Program-made: the position numbers and the translations under genes
Source: Rhodanobacter sp.
GTDB lineage: Bacteria; Pseudomonadota; Gammaproteobacteria; Xanthomonadales; Rhodanobacteraceae
Length of the DNA stretch: 64,000 nt
Direction: 5' to 3'
Assembly: GCA_040371205.1 (NCBI GenBank)
Contig: AP031382.1
Location: 806,001 to 870,000 of the forward strand
In this document: positions 46,540 to 56,502 of the stretch, piece by piece
Numbering within the stretch: position 1 is the stretch's first letter
Layout of the letters: each line of letters starts with the position of its first letter
The notes under the pieces: model-generated
Database searches by the model: none
Seen by the model: only the letters and a program-made list of their open reading frames with translations
What the model was told of the DNA's origin: nothing

Positions 46540-48147
46540 TCAGCCCGCCGCCGGCGAGGTGTCGATGCCGGCATCCTGCAGCAAGGCGTCCAGCGGCCCC
46601 AGCCAGGGGCGGAATTTCTGCCAGCGGCCCATGGCTCGGGGGTGGATGGCCTCGCGCACCTGCGCGGTGCTGGCGGTGGCGACGGCGGCGGTGTTGCGCT
46701 GGAAGTCGAGGCAGGCGTCGTGCCATTCCAGCCCGCAATGGGCGAGCAGGCTGCGGGTGGTGGCCTCCTGCTCGGCCACCAGGGTTTCGTAGTCCACCTG
46801 CAGGATGCGGCCGGGCAGCACGGCGTTCCAGTGCGCCATCAGGCGGTCGAACTGGATGTAGTAGCGGCCGATGTCGAGCAGGTCGAAGCTGTAGCCGTGG
46901 TTGGCCGAGTCTTCCGCGAACGCCTCGCGGAAATTGCTGAGGCAGGTGTCCAGCGGATGGCGGCGCAGGCAGACGATCTTCGCGTTCGGCAGCGCCCTGG
47001 CGATCAGGCCGAGGTAGAGGAAGTTGTGCGGCAGCTTGTCGATGAAGCGTGGCTTGAGCGCGGTCTGCGGGCGCGTGCCGTCCACGTAGCGCAGGCCGAG
47101 CTGGTGCCAGTCGAAGCGCGGCGACTGCGCAACCAGCTCCGGGCACAGCCGCGCGGGCACGCCTTCGGGCGCGAGGCGGCCGACCTGCATGCCGAAGTCC
47201 ATCAGCTCGCCGGCCGAATGCACGTCGGGATGGCTGGACAGGATGCGCTCCACCAGCGTGGTGCCGGAGCGCGGCATGCCCACCACGAAGATCGGCTCGT
47301 CGCTGCCGTAGCCGCCGCCGGCGACGACGGTCGCGGGGAAGGCCGCGATCAGCGCATCGACCAGCGCGCGATCCTGCTCGGGGCGGTAGTCCACGCGCGT
47401 GCGCGCGGCAGCCTTGCCCAGGCGCATGTGTTCGAAGGCGGCAGCGTAGCCGCCGAGGTCCTCGTATTCCTTGCCGAGCGCGCCGTGCAGGTGGATTTGC
47501 GCGTCGATGTCGCCGGGATGCGCGGCCAGCAAGGCCTGCAGGGCGTCGATGTGGTTGTTCTCCGCGGTCTGTCGGCGCAGGCGCGAACGCAGGCCGTAGG
47601 CCACCCAGTGTTCCGGCGCAAGGTCGATGCAGGTGTCGAACTGCGCTTCCGCCTTGACCAGGTCGCCGGTGAAAGTGCTGGTGAGGGCCAGGTTGAAGCG
47701 GCAGCGCGCGTCGTCGGGCAGCAGGGCCACGGCCTTGCGGAACAGCGCGTGGGCGCGTCCGTGGGCGTTGCACTGCATGTAGACGCCGCCCAGGGCGTCC
47801 AGCGTCAGCGGGTCGGCCGGCGTCAGCGCGTAGGCGATGTTGGCGACCTGCAGCGCGTGGCCGCGGCGGCCCGCTGCGGCCAGCGCCCGCGCGAAGTGCG
47901 TGGCGTATTCGGCGTTCTCGGTCTCGATCGCCACGGCGCGGTTCAAGTGTTCCAGCGCGCGGCCGAGTTGCCGGGTCTCCAGCAAGACCAGGCCGGCGAG
48001 GTAGTGCGCCTCGGCGCAATGGGCGTCCATTTGCGTGGCCTGCGCGGCGAGCGCCCCGGCCTGCGCGTGGTCGCCGCGGTCGCGGGCCTGCCGGGCGCCG
48101 TCCAGCAACTGGCGCACGGCGGGTGAAGTCGGGCTTGGGTTGTTCAT
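46540..48147 (-). CDS. TPR-sulfotransferase fusion protein
   Basis: A 535-residue cytoplasmic protein: TPR repeats in the first 200 or so residues (AEAHYLAGLVLLETRQLGRALEHLNRAV is typical), then a PAPS-dependent sulfotransferase domain. The 5'-phosphosulfate loop is VVGMPRSGTTLVERILSSHP (near 288), and the 3'-phosphate-binding segment is CLRRHPLDTCLSNFREAF. It would transfer sulfate from PAPS to a hydroxyl or amine; the acceptor is unknown. TPR-sulfotransferases of this type are common in proteobacteria and uncharacterised. ATG 48147 (MNNPSP) is preferred over ATG 48156 only by weak context. It sits between the M13 peptidase terminator and the propeller-GGDEF gene. Confidence 0.9.
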   Translation of the reverse strand: MNNPSPTSPAVRQLLDGARQARDRGDHAQAGALAAQATQMDAHCAEAHYLAGLVLLETRQLGRALEHLNRAVAIETENAEYATHFARALAAAGRRGHALQVANIAYALTPADPLTLDALGGVYMQCNAHGRAHALFRKAVALLPDDARCRFNLALTSTFTGDLVKAEAQFDTCIDLAPEHWVAYGLRSRLRRQTAENNHIDALQALLAAHPGDIDAQIHLHGALGKEYEDLGGYAAAFEHMRLGKAAARTRVDYRPEQDRALVDALIAAFPATVVAGGGYGSDEPIFVVGMPRSGTTLVERILSSHPDVHSAGELMDFGMQVGRLAPEGVPARLCPELVAQSPRFDWHQLGLRYVDGTRPQTALKPRFIDKLPHNFLYLGLIARALPNAKIVCLRRHPLDTCLSNFREAFAEDSANHGYSFDLLDIGRYYIQFDRLMAHWNAVLPGRILQVDYETLVAEQEATTRSLLAHCGLEWHDACLDFQRNTAAVATASTAQVREAIHPRAMGRWQKFRPWLGPLDALLQDAGIDTSPAAG

Positions 48148-48161
48148 GGCGCCCATTATGG

Positions 48162-48192
48162 AAAAAGCCGCACCCTTGCGGGTGCGGCTTTT
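48162..48192. terminator. Bidirectional-looking terminator after the M13 peptidase gene
   Basis: A 13-bp stem (AAAAGCCGCACCC at 48163-48175, GGGTGCGGCTTTT at 48180-48192) with a 4-base loop. On the minus strand it is followed by a run of five T (complement of 48162-48166) and ends the peptidase transcript. The next gene starts only 15-18 bp further on. Confidence 0.85.
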
Positions 48193-48219
48193 CCGTGGCC
48201 CCGCTTCCGGGCCTGCGGC

Positions 48220-50286
48220 TTACCAGATCTTCACGCGCTGGTCCGGCGCGAGGTACAGCTTCTGGCCGGGCTTGACGTCGAACGCCGGGTACCACGCGTC
48301 GAGGTTGCGCACGGTCAGCGCGCGGAACTGCGCGGGCGCGTGCACGTCGGTGGCGAGGCGCTGGCGTTGGGCGGCGTCGCGGATCTTCGAGCGCCAGGCC
48401 TGGCCGAAGGCAAGGAAGAAGCGCTGGTCGCCGGTCAGGCCGTCGATCACCGGCGCCGGCTTGCCGCCCAGCGACTTGTGGTACGCGAGGTAGGCGATGG
48501 TCAGGCCGGACACGTCGGCGATGTCCTCGCCCAGCGTCTGTTCGCCGTTGACGTGCAGGCCGGGCAGCGCCTCGTACTGGTCGAACTGCTTGGCCAACTG
48601 CTGGGTGGCGGCCTTGAAATGCGCCTCGTCGGCGGGCGTCCACCAGTTCTCCATCTTGCCCTGCGCGTCGAAGTCGGCGCCGGTGTTGTCGAAGCTGTGG
48701 CTGATCTCGTGGCCGATGATGGCGCCGATGGCGCCGTAGTTGGCGGCGGCGTCGGCCTTCGGGTCGAAGAACGGCGCCTGCAGGATCGCGGCGGGGAAGT
48801 TGAGCGCGTTCTGCAGCGGCAGGTTCACCGCGTTCACCGTCTGCGGGGTCATCCACCATTCGCCGCGGTCCACCGGCTGGCCGAGCTTGGCGAGCTGGTA
48901 CTCGTACTCGTGCTTGACCGCGCGCAGGTGGTTGCCCAGCGGATCGTCGGCGCTGATCTGCAGCGTGGCGTAGCTGCGCCACTTCTCGGGATAGCCCACG
49001 CCGACCTTCAGCGTCTCCAGCTTCTCCTCGGCCTTGGCGCGGGTCGCCGGCGTCATCCAGGTCAGCGTGCCCATGCGCTCCTTGAAGGCGGCGATCAGGT
49101 TCTGCACCAGCTGCTGCACTTCGGTCTTGGACGAGGCCGGGAAGTATTTCTGCACATAGAGCTGGCCCACCGCGTCGCCGAGGTCGACGTTGGTGGCGCC
49201 CACGGCACGCTTCCAGCGCGGCTGCTGCTGCGGCGTGCCCTGCAGGGTGTGGCCGTAGAAGCCGAAGCTGAGGTCGGCGAAGGGCTTGGACAGCAGCGGC
49301 GCGGCGGCGTCGAGGGTGTGGAAGGTGAGCAGGGTCTTCCACGCGGACAGCGGCTCGCTGCCGACCAGCGCGGCGAGGCCGGTGGTGGCGCCCGGCTGCC
49401 ACACGTCGATCTGCTTCTGGCCGGCGAGGCCGGCGGCCTTGAAGTAGGCGGCCCAGTCGAGGCCGGGCGCCTTCTGGGCGAAGTCGGCCATCGTCCACAG
49501 GTTGTTCGCCTTGTGCACGTCCTGGCTGTCGATCAGGCTTTCCTGCGCCTTGGCGATCTTGGTTTCCAGGTCGAGCACGGTGTCCGCCTGCGCCTCCGCG
49601 TCGGCGATGCCGGCCTGCTTGAGCAGTGCCGCCACGTAGGTGCGGTACTGGGCGCGGAACGCCGCCATGTGCGGATCGCTGGACAGGTAGTACTCGCGGC
49701 TGGGCATGGCCAGGCCGCCCTGCAGCAGGTAAGCCACGGCGTGGTCGGGGTCTTCCAGGCCCTGCGTCACGAACAGGCCGAACAGGTTTTCGGTATGGAA
49801 GTTGGTGGCGTTGACCGGATCCACGTCGGCGCGCAGGCGGCTGCCCAGCACGCGGGCGAGGTCGTCCTTGCTGGCGATGGCGTCGATCGCGGAAAGCTCC
49901 GGCTTCAGCGGCGCGAGGCCGTGCTTGGCGATGGCGGCCTCGTCCATGTAGGCGGCGTAGTAGTCGGCGATCTTGCGCGCGTTGCTGCCCGCGGCGGGAT
50001 GGCCGGCGCCGGCGTTGCGGATGAGATCGGCGGTGTGCTTTTCGGTGACCTCGAAGATCTTGAGGAAGGTGCCGGTGCTGGAGCGGTCGGCGGGGATCTG
50101 CGCGGTCTTCAGCCAGTTGCCGTTGGCGTAGTCGAAGAAGTTGTTGCCCGGCAGCACCGCGTGGTCGATGCCGGCGAGGTCGATGCCGATGTCGGGGCCG
50201 TGCGCGGCGGGCGTGGCGGCAAGCGCGGGCGTGCCGCAGAGCGCGGCGGCGATCGCTGCGGCCAGAATCCATCGAGTGCGTTGCAT
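48220..50286 (-). CDS. M13 family metallopeptidase (neprilysin/PepO-like), secreted
   Basis: A 688-residue zinc endopeptidase with a signal peptide (cleavage near ALAATPAA, residue 24). The zinc motif HEISH is near residue 525 (IIGHEISHSFDNTGADFDAQG), and the third ligand Glu and Asp are in GEDIADVSGL near 585. In the substrate-backbone motif that normally reads NAYY or NAFY, this protein has NAVN (TVNAVNLPLQNALNFPAAILQ), which may change substrate handling. The C-terminus ends RVKIW, close to the family's usual CxxW. These enzymes cleave short peptides on the amino side of hydrophobic residues, here in the periplasm. A terminator follows; tamB lies 120 bp upstream on the same strand. Confidence 0.93.
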   Translation of the reverse strand: MQRTRWILAAAIAAALCGTPALAATPAAHGPDIGIDLAGIDHAVLPGNNFFDYANGNWLKTAQIPADRSSTGTFLKIFEVTEKHTADLIRNAGAGHPAAGSNARKIADYYAAYMDEAAIAKHGLAPLKPELSAIDAIASKDDLARVLGSRLRADVDPVNATNFHTENLFGLFVTQGLEDPDHAVAYLLQGGLAMPSREYYLSSDPHMAAFRAQYRTYVAALLKQAGIADAEAQADTVLDLETKIAKAQESLIDSQDVHKANNLWTMADFAQKAPGLDWAAYFKAAGLAGQKQIDVWQPGATTGLAALVGSEPLSAWKTLLTFHTLDAAAPLLSKPFADLSFGFYGHTLQGTPQQQPRWKRAVGATNVDLGDAVGQLYVQKYFPASSKTEVQQLVQNLIAAFKERMGTLTWMTPATRAKAEEKLETLKVGVGYPEKWRSYATLQISADDPLGNHLRAVKHEYEYQLAKLGQPVDRGEWWMTPQTVNAVNLPLQNALNFPAAILQAPFFDPKADAAANYGAIGAIIGHEISHSFDNTGADFDAQGKMENWWTPADEAHFKAATQQLAKQFDQYEALPGLHVNGEQTLGEDIADVSGLTIAYLAYHKSLGGKPAPVIDGLTGDQRFFLAFGQAWRSKIRDAAQRQRLATDVHAPAQFRALTVRNLDAWYPAFDVKPGQKLYLAPDQRVKIW

Positions 50287-50406
50287 GGGGTCACCTCGCT
50301 GTCTTGGGAGGCGGACACGATAGCGCCAAGCCGGGGGCGTTGCAGGTGCCGGAAGGCCCTGGCCGGAGGCGGATGGACATGGTCGCGTCCCCTTGCGCGC
50401 CCGGCA

Positions 50407-53400
50407 TCAGCGCTCGTAGCGGTAATTGAAGCTCGCGCGGTTGAAATCGGTGGCGCTCTGCGCCTCGAAGTTCCAGCGGTGGCTGAGCCGGTAGCGCAGC
50501 GTGACCACCTCGCCGGGCTCGAACAGCCCCACGCCGTAGCTGAGGTAGAGCCGCGGCGAGAGGTACTTGCCCACGGTGAAGGCGGAATTGCCGCCCAGCG
50601 CCTCGTTGCTGGAAACGCCGATGTCGTCCACGCCGATCTTCGCGCCGATGCTCTTGGCCAGCAGGTTGCCCGCGGCCGAACCCAGCGCCTGCGCGGCGGC
50701 GCCCAGCATGTCGCCCTCGCCGCCCTTCACCTGCGACAGCGGCTTGCCGGTGACGAGGTAGGCGAGCGCGTCGGACTGCTCCATCAGCGGATTGGAGAAC
50801 ACCGTGAGCACCGGGTGCTGCGCGGTGCCAGAGATCTGCAGGCCGACCACCTGGCCTTCGTCGATGGTGGCGTTGGGATTGAGCTTGCGGATCGCGCGGA
50901 TGTCCAGGCCGGGGTTGTCGATCGGCGTGCCGGCGAACAGCAGCTTGCCGCGCTGGATCGCGAGGTTCTGGCCGTAGGCCTTGTAGGTGCCGCTCACGGT
51001 GACCTGGCCCTGGCCGGTGGTGGCGCGGCCGGGGCGCTCGTTCACCGTGAGCACGCCGCCGAGCCGGCCGTTCAGGCCCATGCCGGCGAGATGCGTCCGG
51101 TTGCCCAGGTCCACCTTCACCGTGGCGGTGAACGGCAGCGAGGCGTTCGGCGCGGGCGGCGGGCGGTCGATCACCACCACGTCGGGCGAAGCCTGGCTGG
51201 CGCCCGCGCCGGGCAGCTTGTCGAGGTTCACGTCGGCGCTGTCCAGCCGCACCGAGCCGCCGAGGTCCAGCCCCTGCGCGTTGCGCTGCAGGCGCAGGTC
51301 GGGCGTGACCGAAACCTTGGCGGCGGGAATGTCGGCGGCGGTGAAGTCGTTGCCCTTGATCGCGATGTCGGTGGCGGCATCGCCGCCCAGGCCCGCGATG
51401 CCGTTCACCGTGAGCGTGCCGGCGCCGGACTGCACGCGGCCGTCGATGCGCAGGCTGTGCGTGCCGGCGGCGTGCGCCGTCAGCTGCCCATGCGTGAGCT
51501 TGAGGCCCGCGGCCGGAACCTCCGCGGCGAAATCGGTCAGCGTGGCGTCGCCGTCGACGGACGGCTGCGCCAGCGTTCCGCCCAGCCGGAAGCTGCCGTC
51601 GGCCTGGCCGTGCACGTTCGCCAGCGTGTCGCCGAGCAGTTCGACGAAGGCGAGGCTGCCCAAGTGCAGGTCGAGCCGGCCATCCAGCGCCTGCTGCTTG
51701 CCGGACAGTTTGATTTGGCCGTCCAGACGTCCGCCGTGGTCGAGGCCGGCATGCAGGGCGACATCCTGGCTGCCGGCGCGGAGGCTGGCGTCCAGGGCTA
51801 GATCGTCGTAGCCCAGCAGCGGCGCGTCGGCGTGTTCGAGCCAGGTGATGCTGCCATGCGCGGAGCTGAGGCTGGCGTGTCCGCTGAGCGTGCCGGCGGC
51901 GCTGCGATGCAGCTGGCCGTCGCCCTGCAGGTCGCCGTCCGCGCGCAGCAGGTCGGCGTCGCCCGCGGCATTGAGCAGCAGCGCCAGCGGCAGTGCGCGC
52001 AAACGGTAGCCGGCATCGAGGTTGCCGGCCTTGTCCTGCTTCGCGCGCACGCACAGTTGCGGGTCGCCCGCCGTGAGGCACAGTTCGGACAGGCTGAAGG
52101 CGCCGTCGCGCCAGGCGAGCGGACTGGCCTGCTGCAGGCGCCAGCCGGGCAGGCCTTGCGGGTCGATGTCCAGCGTGGACAGCGTGCCGTTCCATGCGCC
52201 GTTCCGCAGCGCGCCGTGCAGGGCCAGCGCGCCGGAAACCTGGCTGCCGCGCGCTTCCAGCGCCAGCCGATGATCGCCCTGGCTGCCTTCGGCCAGCAGG
52301 TGGATGCGCTGGAACGCCAGGCCATCGGCGTGCGCGCCGGTGGCGGTGAGTTCCAGCTTGCCGGCGGGATGGCCGATGTCGGGAATGCCGACGACGAGTT
52401 GCAGGGCGTCCACGCGCCGCTGCTGCCAGGCCAGCGCGCGGCCGTCCAGATGGCCGTTGACGGAAAGCGCCGGCCACCGGCCGCGGACGGCGAACTGCCC
52501 GTCCACGCGCCCGCCGGCGTGGGGTAGCCAATCGCCCAGCGAGGCGATGGCGAGTGCGATCCGGGCGTCGTTGGCCTGGCCCGCCTTGGCGTCGAGTCGC
52601 ATCGTGCTGCCGCCGGAGGACAGTTGCAGCCGGCCGTCGATCACCCGGTTTGGCGACAGGTGAAGTTGCGCCTCGCCGCCGACGCGGCGGCCGCGCAAAG
52701 TCCCGCCGAGCTGCCGCAATGCCAGCGTGGCATCGGTGCCGGACTGCGCCAGCGTGCCCGTGCTCGCCAGCGCGAAATCCAGCGCGCCATCCCACCCCGC
52801 GAACAGCTGGCCTGGATCGAAACGGCTGGCCTTGGCGTCGAGTTGCCAGCCCGGCGCGGGTTGCATCCGCAGCGTGCCCTGCACCTGCAGTTGGCCCTGC
52901 GCCTGTTGCACGGCGAGCGGATGCAGGGCGATGGACTGCGGCGTGCCGTCGAGGCTCAGCGTCACGTGCATGGGTTTGCCGGGCGGGCCGATGCGGATGT
53001 CGCCGCCGGCGCGGAAGCGCTCGATGCTGCCGCTGGCGTCGAGCTTGCCCGAACTCGCCAGCGGCTGGCCGACCAGTTCCGCGGGCAGTTGCACGCCGTC
53101 CCACTGGATCGCCAGTCGGCCGCCCAACGGTTTTGCGTCCAATTGCAGCGCGCCGCTGGCGGCCAGCGTTCCCTTGACCTGCGGCGAGGCCAGCGCGAGC
53201 TGCTGCAGCTCCAGCGTCTTGCCGTCGGCGGACAGCTGCGCGCGCAAGGACTGCAGCTGCACGCGGTAGTGGTCGAGATCCAGTGTGCCGTCGAATGCGC
53301 CGCCTCGCCGGTCGCCATGGCCCTGCACGCTCAGCGCCATGGATTTCAGTGCATCGCTGCCGAGCAGGGGCGACGGGTCGAAGCGCGGCGCATCCAGCGT

Positions 53401-54147
53401 GGCGGTCCATGCGTGATCGGCGGTCTCGTCCATGTCGAAGCGCAGGCGCGCCGTCATCGGTTGCGCGAGCTGCAGGTCGAGCCTTGCCTGCTTGCCGTCG
53501 CTGCCGGCCGTCAGTTGCCCGGCGTAGCGCGTATCGCCCAGCCGCCACGCGAAGTCGGCCTTGCCGCTGCCGCGTTGCCCGTGCGCGAATGCGAGACGGC
53601 CGGCGAGGTCGACGTGGCCGTCCGGCGCGCGCAGCTTCAGTGCGGCGATGGCGATGCCGGCGTGCGTCCAGCTTCCGGCGAGGTCGAGGCTGTCGGAGGC
53701 GAACACGGGCTGGCCGGCCTGGCTCACGCGCAGCGCACCGACGTGCGCGCGGTCCAGCAGCAGGTCGACCGGCGGCTGCAGCGAGAAGCCGCCGGAGCCT
53801 TCGCTGTCGCCGCCGCTCGCCGGCAGCGCCACGGCCACGCCTTCGAGGTCGAGATTGCGCACGTGCACGCGGCCGGCCAGCAACGGCCAGAAATGCAGGT
53901 CGAGCCGCGCTTGCGCCACGTCGATGCGCATGCCCTCGCCGCCGTCGTAGCGCAGCCCGTCGAGCTGCAACGGGCCGAGCAGCGCGCCCTGCGCCCGCTG
54001 CCATTGCAGTGCGCCGTGCGTGGCCGATTGCGCGCGCGCCAACGCAAAGCGCAGGCCGGCGCCGGTGGCCAGCAGCCACCACAGCGCGGTTGCGATCGCC
54101 AGCAGCAGGATCGCACAGGCGACGGCGATGCGTTTCGGCCACTTCAT
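50407..54147 (-). CDS. tamB: Translocation and assembly module subunit TamB
   Basis: A 1246-residue inner-membrane-anchored protein. One transmembrane helix (IAVACAILLLAIATALWWLL, about residues 6-25) is followed by a very long beta-helical/AsmA-like periplasmic region rich in repeated beta strands and ending in the DUF490 (TamB) domain (about 900-1246), with SNEALGGNSAFTVGKYLSPRLYLSYGVGLFEPGEVVTLRYRLS near the C-terminus. TamB spans the periplasm and works with TamA in outer-membrane protein assembly and in phospholipid traffic to the outer membrane. ATG 54147 is chosen because the anchor follows directly; the upstream open frame has no such feature. tamA lies 211 bp upstream. Confidence 0.93.
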   Translation of the reverse strand: MKWPKRIAVACAILLLAIATALWWLLATGAGLRFALARAQSATHGALQWQRAQGALLGPLQLDGLRYDGGEGMRIDVAQARLDLHFWPLLAGRVHVRNLDLEGVAVALPASGGDSEGSGGFSLQPPVDLLLDRAHVGALRVSQAGQPVFASDSLDLAGSWTHAGIAIAALKLRAPDGHVDLAGRLAFAHGQRGSGKADFAWRLGDTRYAGQLTAGSDGKQARLDLQLAQPMTARLRFDMDETADHAWTATLDAPRFDPSPLLGSDALKSMALSVQGHGDRRGGAFDGTLDLDHYRVQLQSLRAQLSADGKTLELQQLALASPQVKGTLAASGALQLDAKPLGGRLAIQWDGVQLPAELVGQPLASSGKLDASGSIERFRAGGDIRIGPPGKPMHVTLSLDGTPQSIALHPLAVQQAQGQLQVQGTLRMQPAPGWQLDAKASRFDPGQLFAGWDGALDFALASTGTLAQSGTDATLALRQLGGTLRGRRVGGEAQLHLSPNRVIDGRLQLSSGGSTMRLDAKAGQANDARIALAIASLGDWLPHAGGRVDGQFAVRGRWPALSVNGHLDGRALAWQQRRVDALQLVVGIPDIGHPAGKLELTATGAHADGLAFQRIHLLAEGSQGDHRLALEARGSQVSGALALHGALRNGAWNGTLSTLDIDPQGLPGWRLQQASPLAWRDGAFSLSELCLTAGDPQLCVRAKQDKAGNLDAGYRLRALPLALLLNAAGDADLLRADGDLQGDGQLHRSAAGTLSGHASLSSAHGSITWLEHADAPLLGYDDLALDASLRAGSQDVALHAGLDHGGRLDGQIKLSGKQQALDGRLDLHLGSLAFVELLGDTLANVHGQADGSFRLGGTLAQPSVDGDATLTDFAAEVPAAGLKLTHGQLTAHAAGTHSLRIDGRVQSGAGTLTVNGIAGLGGDAATDIAIKGNDFTAADIPAAKVSVTPDLRLQRNAQGLDLGGSVRLDSADVNLDKLPGAGASQASPDVVVIDRPPPAPNASLPFTATVKVDLGNRTHLAGMGLNGRLGGVLTVNERPGRATTGQGQVTVSGTYKAYGQNLAIQRGKLLFAGTPIDNPGLDIRAIRKLNPNATIDEGQVVGLQISGTAQHPVLTVFSNPLMEQSDALAYLVTGKPLSQVKGGEGDMLGAAAQALGSAAGNLLAKSIGAKIGVDDIGVSSNEALGGNSAFTVGKYLSPRLYLSYGVGLFEPGEVVTLRYRLSHRWNFEAQSATDFNRASFNYRYER

Positions 54148-54358
54148 GGAACCGGTTGCCTCCGTGATTTGTGCGTGGGCGATTGGCGGATTTCGAAACG
54201 GCAAGCGAAGCCTTGCCTATGTCGGAAACAGGCTGTCCTGCCCGTTTCCGACTCGCCGGGTCCGTTGCACGGATCCGGCTCCGCCGCCTCGGCCGCAACG
54301 CGGCCGAGGCGCGTGCGGCCATCCGTGGTCACCTGTGAGCGGGCGACATGGCGACCGC

Positions 54359-56152
54359 TCACAGGTCCGGCCCGATCACCAGGTGCAACACCACGCCGTG
54401 GCGCTGCGCGTTGTCGACCGGCGTGCCCAGGTCTACCCGGATCATGCCCACCGGCGAGCGCCAGCGCACGCCGATGCCGGTGCCGAGCTTCGGCCGGTAG
54501 TCGGTGCCGTCGAACGCGTTGCCGGCGTCGAGGAAGGTGGCGATGCCCCAGTTGCGGGTGAAGTAGTGCTCCACCTCGGCGCTGGCCACCAGCAGGTTGC
54601 TGCCGCCGAGTACGCGGCCATAGCTGTTCTCGGGGCCGATCGACTGGAAGCCGTAGCCGCGCACCGAGCGGTCGCCGCCGGCGAAGAAACGCAGTTGCGG
54701 CGGCAGCGCCGCGAAGTCGTCGATCCAGGTCTTGCCGGCGCTGGCGCGCAGGATCAGCCGGTTGCGCTTTCTCGCGCCGAACGCGTGTATCCACTTCGCG
54801 TCGGCGGTGAGCTGGTTGAAGCTAGCCGAGGAGAGCAGGCCGCCCGCGGTGCTGCGCGCGGCGAAGTTCAGCGACCAGCCGTCGTGCACGAAGTCGAAGT
54901 TGTCCGCCTGCTTGCGCGACAGCGAGGCTTCGGCGAACAGCAGCGTGCTGCTGCCGCGCTCGATGCCGGGCGTGCTGTCCGGTTCGTCGCCGCGCTTGCC
55001 CACGGTGAAGGTGCCGGACAGCGCGTGCAGGCCCACGGTGCGTGTCCATCCTTGCCACCGCTGCGTCTCGCTGGCGACCAGCTCCAGCGTGCGCGATTGC
55101 GAAGTGTCGGTGTTCGCGTCGCGGAAGTTGGCGCCGAAGTCGAGGCTGCGCTGGTGGTCGCCGGGCATGGGGACGGAATACAGCGTGGACACGGTCTTCA
55201 GCCGCTGCGCCAGCACCAGTTCGTTCTTCCACTTGTGGCCGCGCCGGTTCACCCAGCGCCGCTCCACGCCGCCGCGCACGCCGAAGCCGGTGTCGGTGCC
55301 GACGAACGGGCCGCCGGTGTAGATCGAGCGCTTCGCTGGCGCCAGCTGCACCTCGATGTCGACCCTGCCGTCGGCCTTTGCATCGATCTGCGGGAGCACG
55401 TTGACCACGGCGAAGTAGTCCGCGCCGTTCAAGGCCTGCTGCAATTGCAGCAGCTGGTCCTGGTCGAAGTAGTCGCCGGGCTTGAACGGCACGTAGCGGT
55501 CGAGAAAGCCCTCGTTGAACTGCGAGCCCTCGAAACGCACCGTGCCGTAGCGATAGCGCTGTCCTACCTCCCAGGCCAGCCGGATCGCCGCGCTGTGCCG
55601 CGCGGTGTCCACCTCCACCCGGTGCGTCGTGAGCCTGGCGTCGAGGAAGCCGCTGGCGGTGAGCGCGGCCGACAGCGCGTCGCGCGCGGCGTCGTAGCGG
55701 GCATCGTCGAGTTGCTTGCCGCGCATGCGCACGATCGCGTTGCGCGCACGGCGGATCGACGGCAGCGCGAGCGCATCGGCGGCCAGTTGCACCTCCACCG
55801 AGGTCACCTTCACCGGCTCGCCCGGATGCACGTCCAGCGTCACCGTCCAGTCCGCGCCGACCTGCTGCAGTTGCGCGGTGATCTCCGCATCGTAGTAACC
55901 GTAGGGCTCCAGCGCCGACTTCGCCTGCGCGGGCGCCTGCGCGTACAGGCGGCGGGCCTGCGCGTCGCTGACGTCGCGGTGCGCGTACTGCGACAAGCCC
56001 ACCGAAGCGGCGACCGCCTGCTGCAGCGGCTCGTCCACGCCGCGCACCACCAGCTGCACGCCGGCCTGCGCCAACGAGGCGAACAGCAGCATCGGCGGCA
56101 CAGCCAGCAGGGCAAGGCGTCGGCGGAGTCGGCGCATGCGGAAGGGATCCAT
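54359..56152 (-). CDS. tamA: Translocation and assembly module outer-membrane protein TamA
   Basis: A 597-residue Omp85-family protein. A signal peptide (ending near LAQA, residue 32) precedes POTRA domains (about 35-270; GQRYRYGTVRFEGSQFNEGFLDRYVPFKPGDYFD is the third) and a 16-stranded barrel domain (about 280-597). The barrel carries the Omp85 signature region RFFAGGDRSVRGYGFQSIGPE and the C-terminal outer-membrane signature ending in VVLHLVIGPDL. With TamB it assembles a subset of outer-membrane proteins. The start is uncertain: ATG 56152 is called; GTG 56158 and ATG 56137 are alternatives. Downstream of it on the same strand is tamB; upstream begins the low-GC cassette island. Confidence 0.93.
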   Translation of the reverse strand: MDPFRMRRLRRRLALLAVPPMLLFASLAQAGVQLVVRGVDEPLQQAVAASVGLSQYAHRDVSDAQARRLYAQAPAQAKSALEPYGYYDAEITAQLQQVGADWTVTLDVHPGEPVKVTSVEVQLAADALALPSIRRARNAIVRMRGKQLDDARYDAARDALSAALTASGFLDARLTTHRVEVDTARHSAAIRLAWEVGQRYRYGTVRFEGSQFNEGFLDRYVPFKPGDYFDQDQLLQLQQALNGADYFAVVNVLPQIDAKADGRVDIEVQLAPAKRSIYTGGPFVGTDTGFGVRGGVERRWVNRRGHKWKNELVLAQRLKTVSTLYSVPMPGDHQRSLDFGANFRDANTDTSQSRTLELVASETQRWQGWTRTVGLHALSGTFTVGKRGDEPDSTPGIERGSSTLLFAEASLSRKQADNFDFVHDGWSLNFAARSTAGGLLSSASFNQLTADAKWIHAFGARKRNRLILRASAGKTWIDDFAALPPQLRFFAGGDRSVRGYGFQSIGPENSYGRVLGGSNLLVASAEVEHYFTRNWGIATFLDAGNAFDGTDYRPKLGTGIGVRWRSPVGMIRVDLGTPVDNAQRHGVVLHLVIGPDL

Positions 56153-56502
56153 CCTCACGGAAGTATTGGCGAGGCTGCGGACAGCTTACCGAAGTGGGGA
56201 TGGGGCGCGGATGAATCCACCGCGGCGCGTCGGCGGATTGCGGTGTGTGCGTGCCAGGAGTCGAAGTGCGAGCCGGCGGCATCGCGGGCGATGGGCCTGT
56301 CCTGACTGACTATTTGGCGTTCTGCGATGCAGTCGACCCCTCACGCCGGTCAGTCCGATGAACGAATGAGGTCGCCGGGTGCGGTCTATACCTTGGTCCG
56401 GGTCAGCGACATTGGCTCCACAAGAGCGTTTACGGAAATGCAGTCTGGCGTCCGTTATCACCGCTCCGCATCGACATGCTTCACGCACCACCAGAGGAAA
56501 AC
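56153..56502. other. 350-bp stretch without a clear gene between tamA and the cassette island
   Basis: Base composition falls from about 56300 onward compared with the flanking genes. It should hold the tamA promoter. A 101-codon minus-strand frame at 56186-56491 is arginine-rich, has no recognisable motif and was not called. Confidence 0.5.

Noticed and set aside
43387-48126. 1579-codon plus-strand frame
   Set aside because: Antisense to the propeller-GGDEF and sulfotransferase genes, with no motif; a GC-driven shadow frame.
48340-51801. 1153-codon plus-strand frame
   Set aside because: Antisense to the M13 peptidase and tamB, both certain; its composition is that of a shadow frame.
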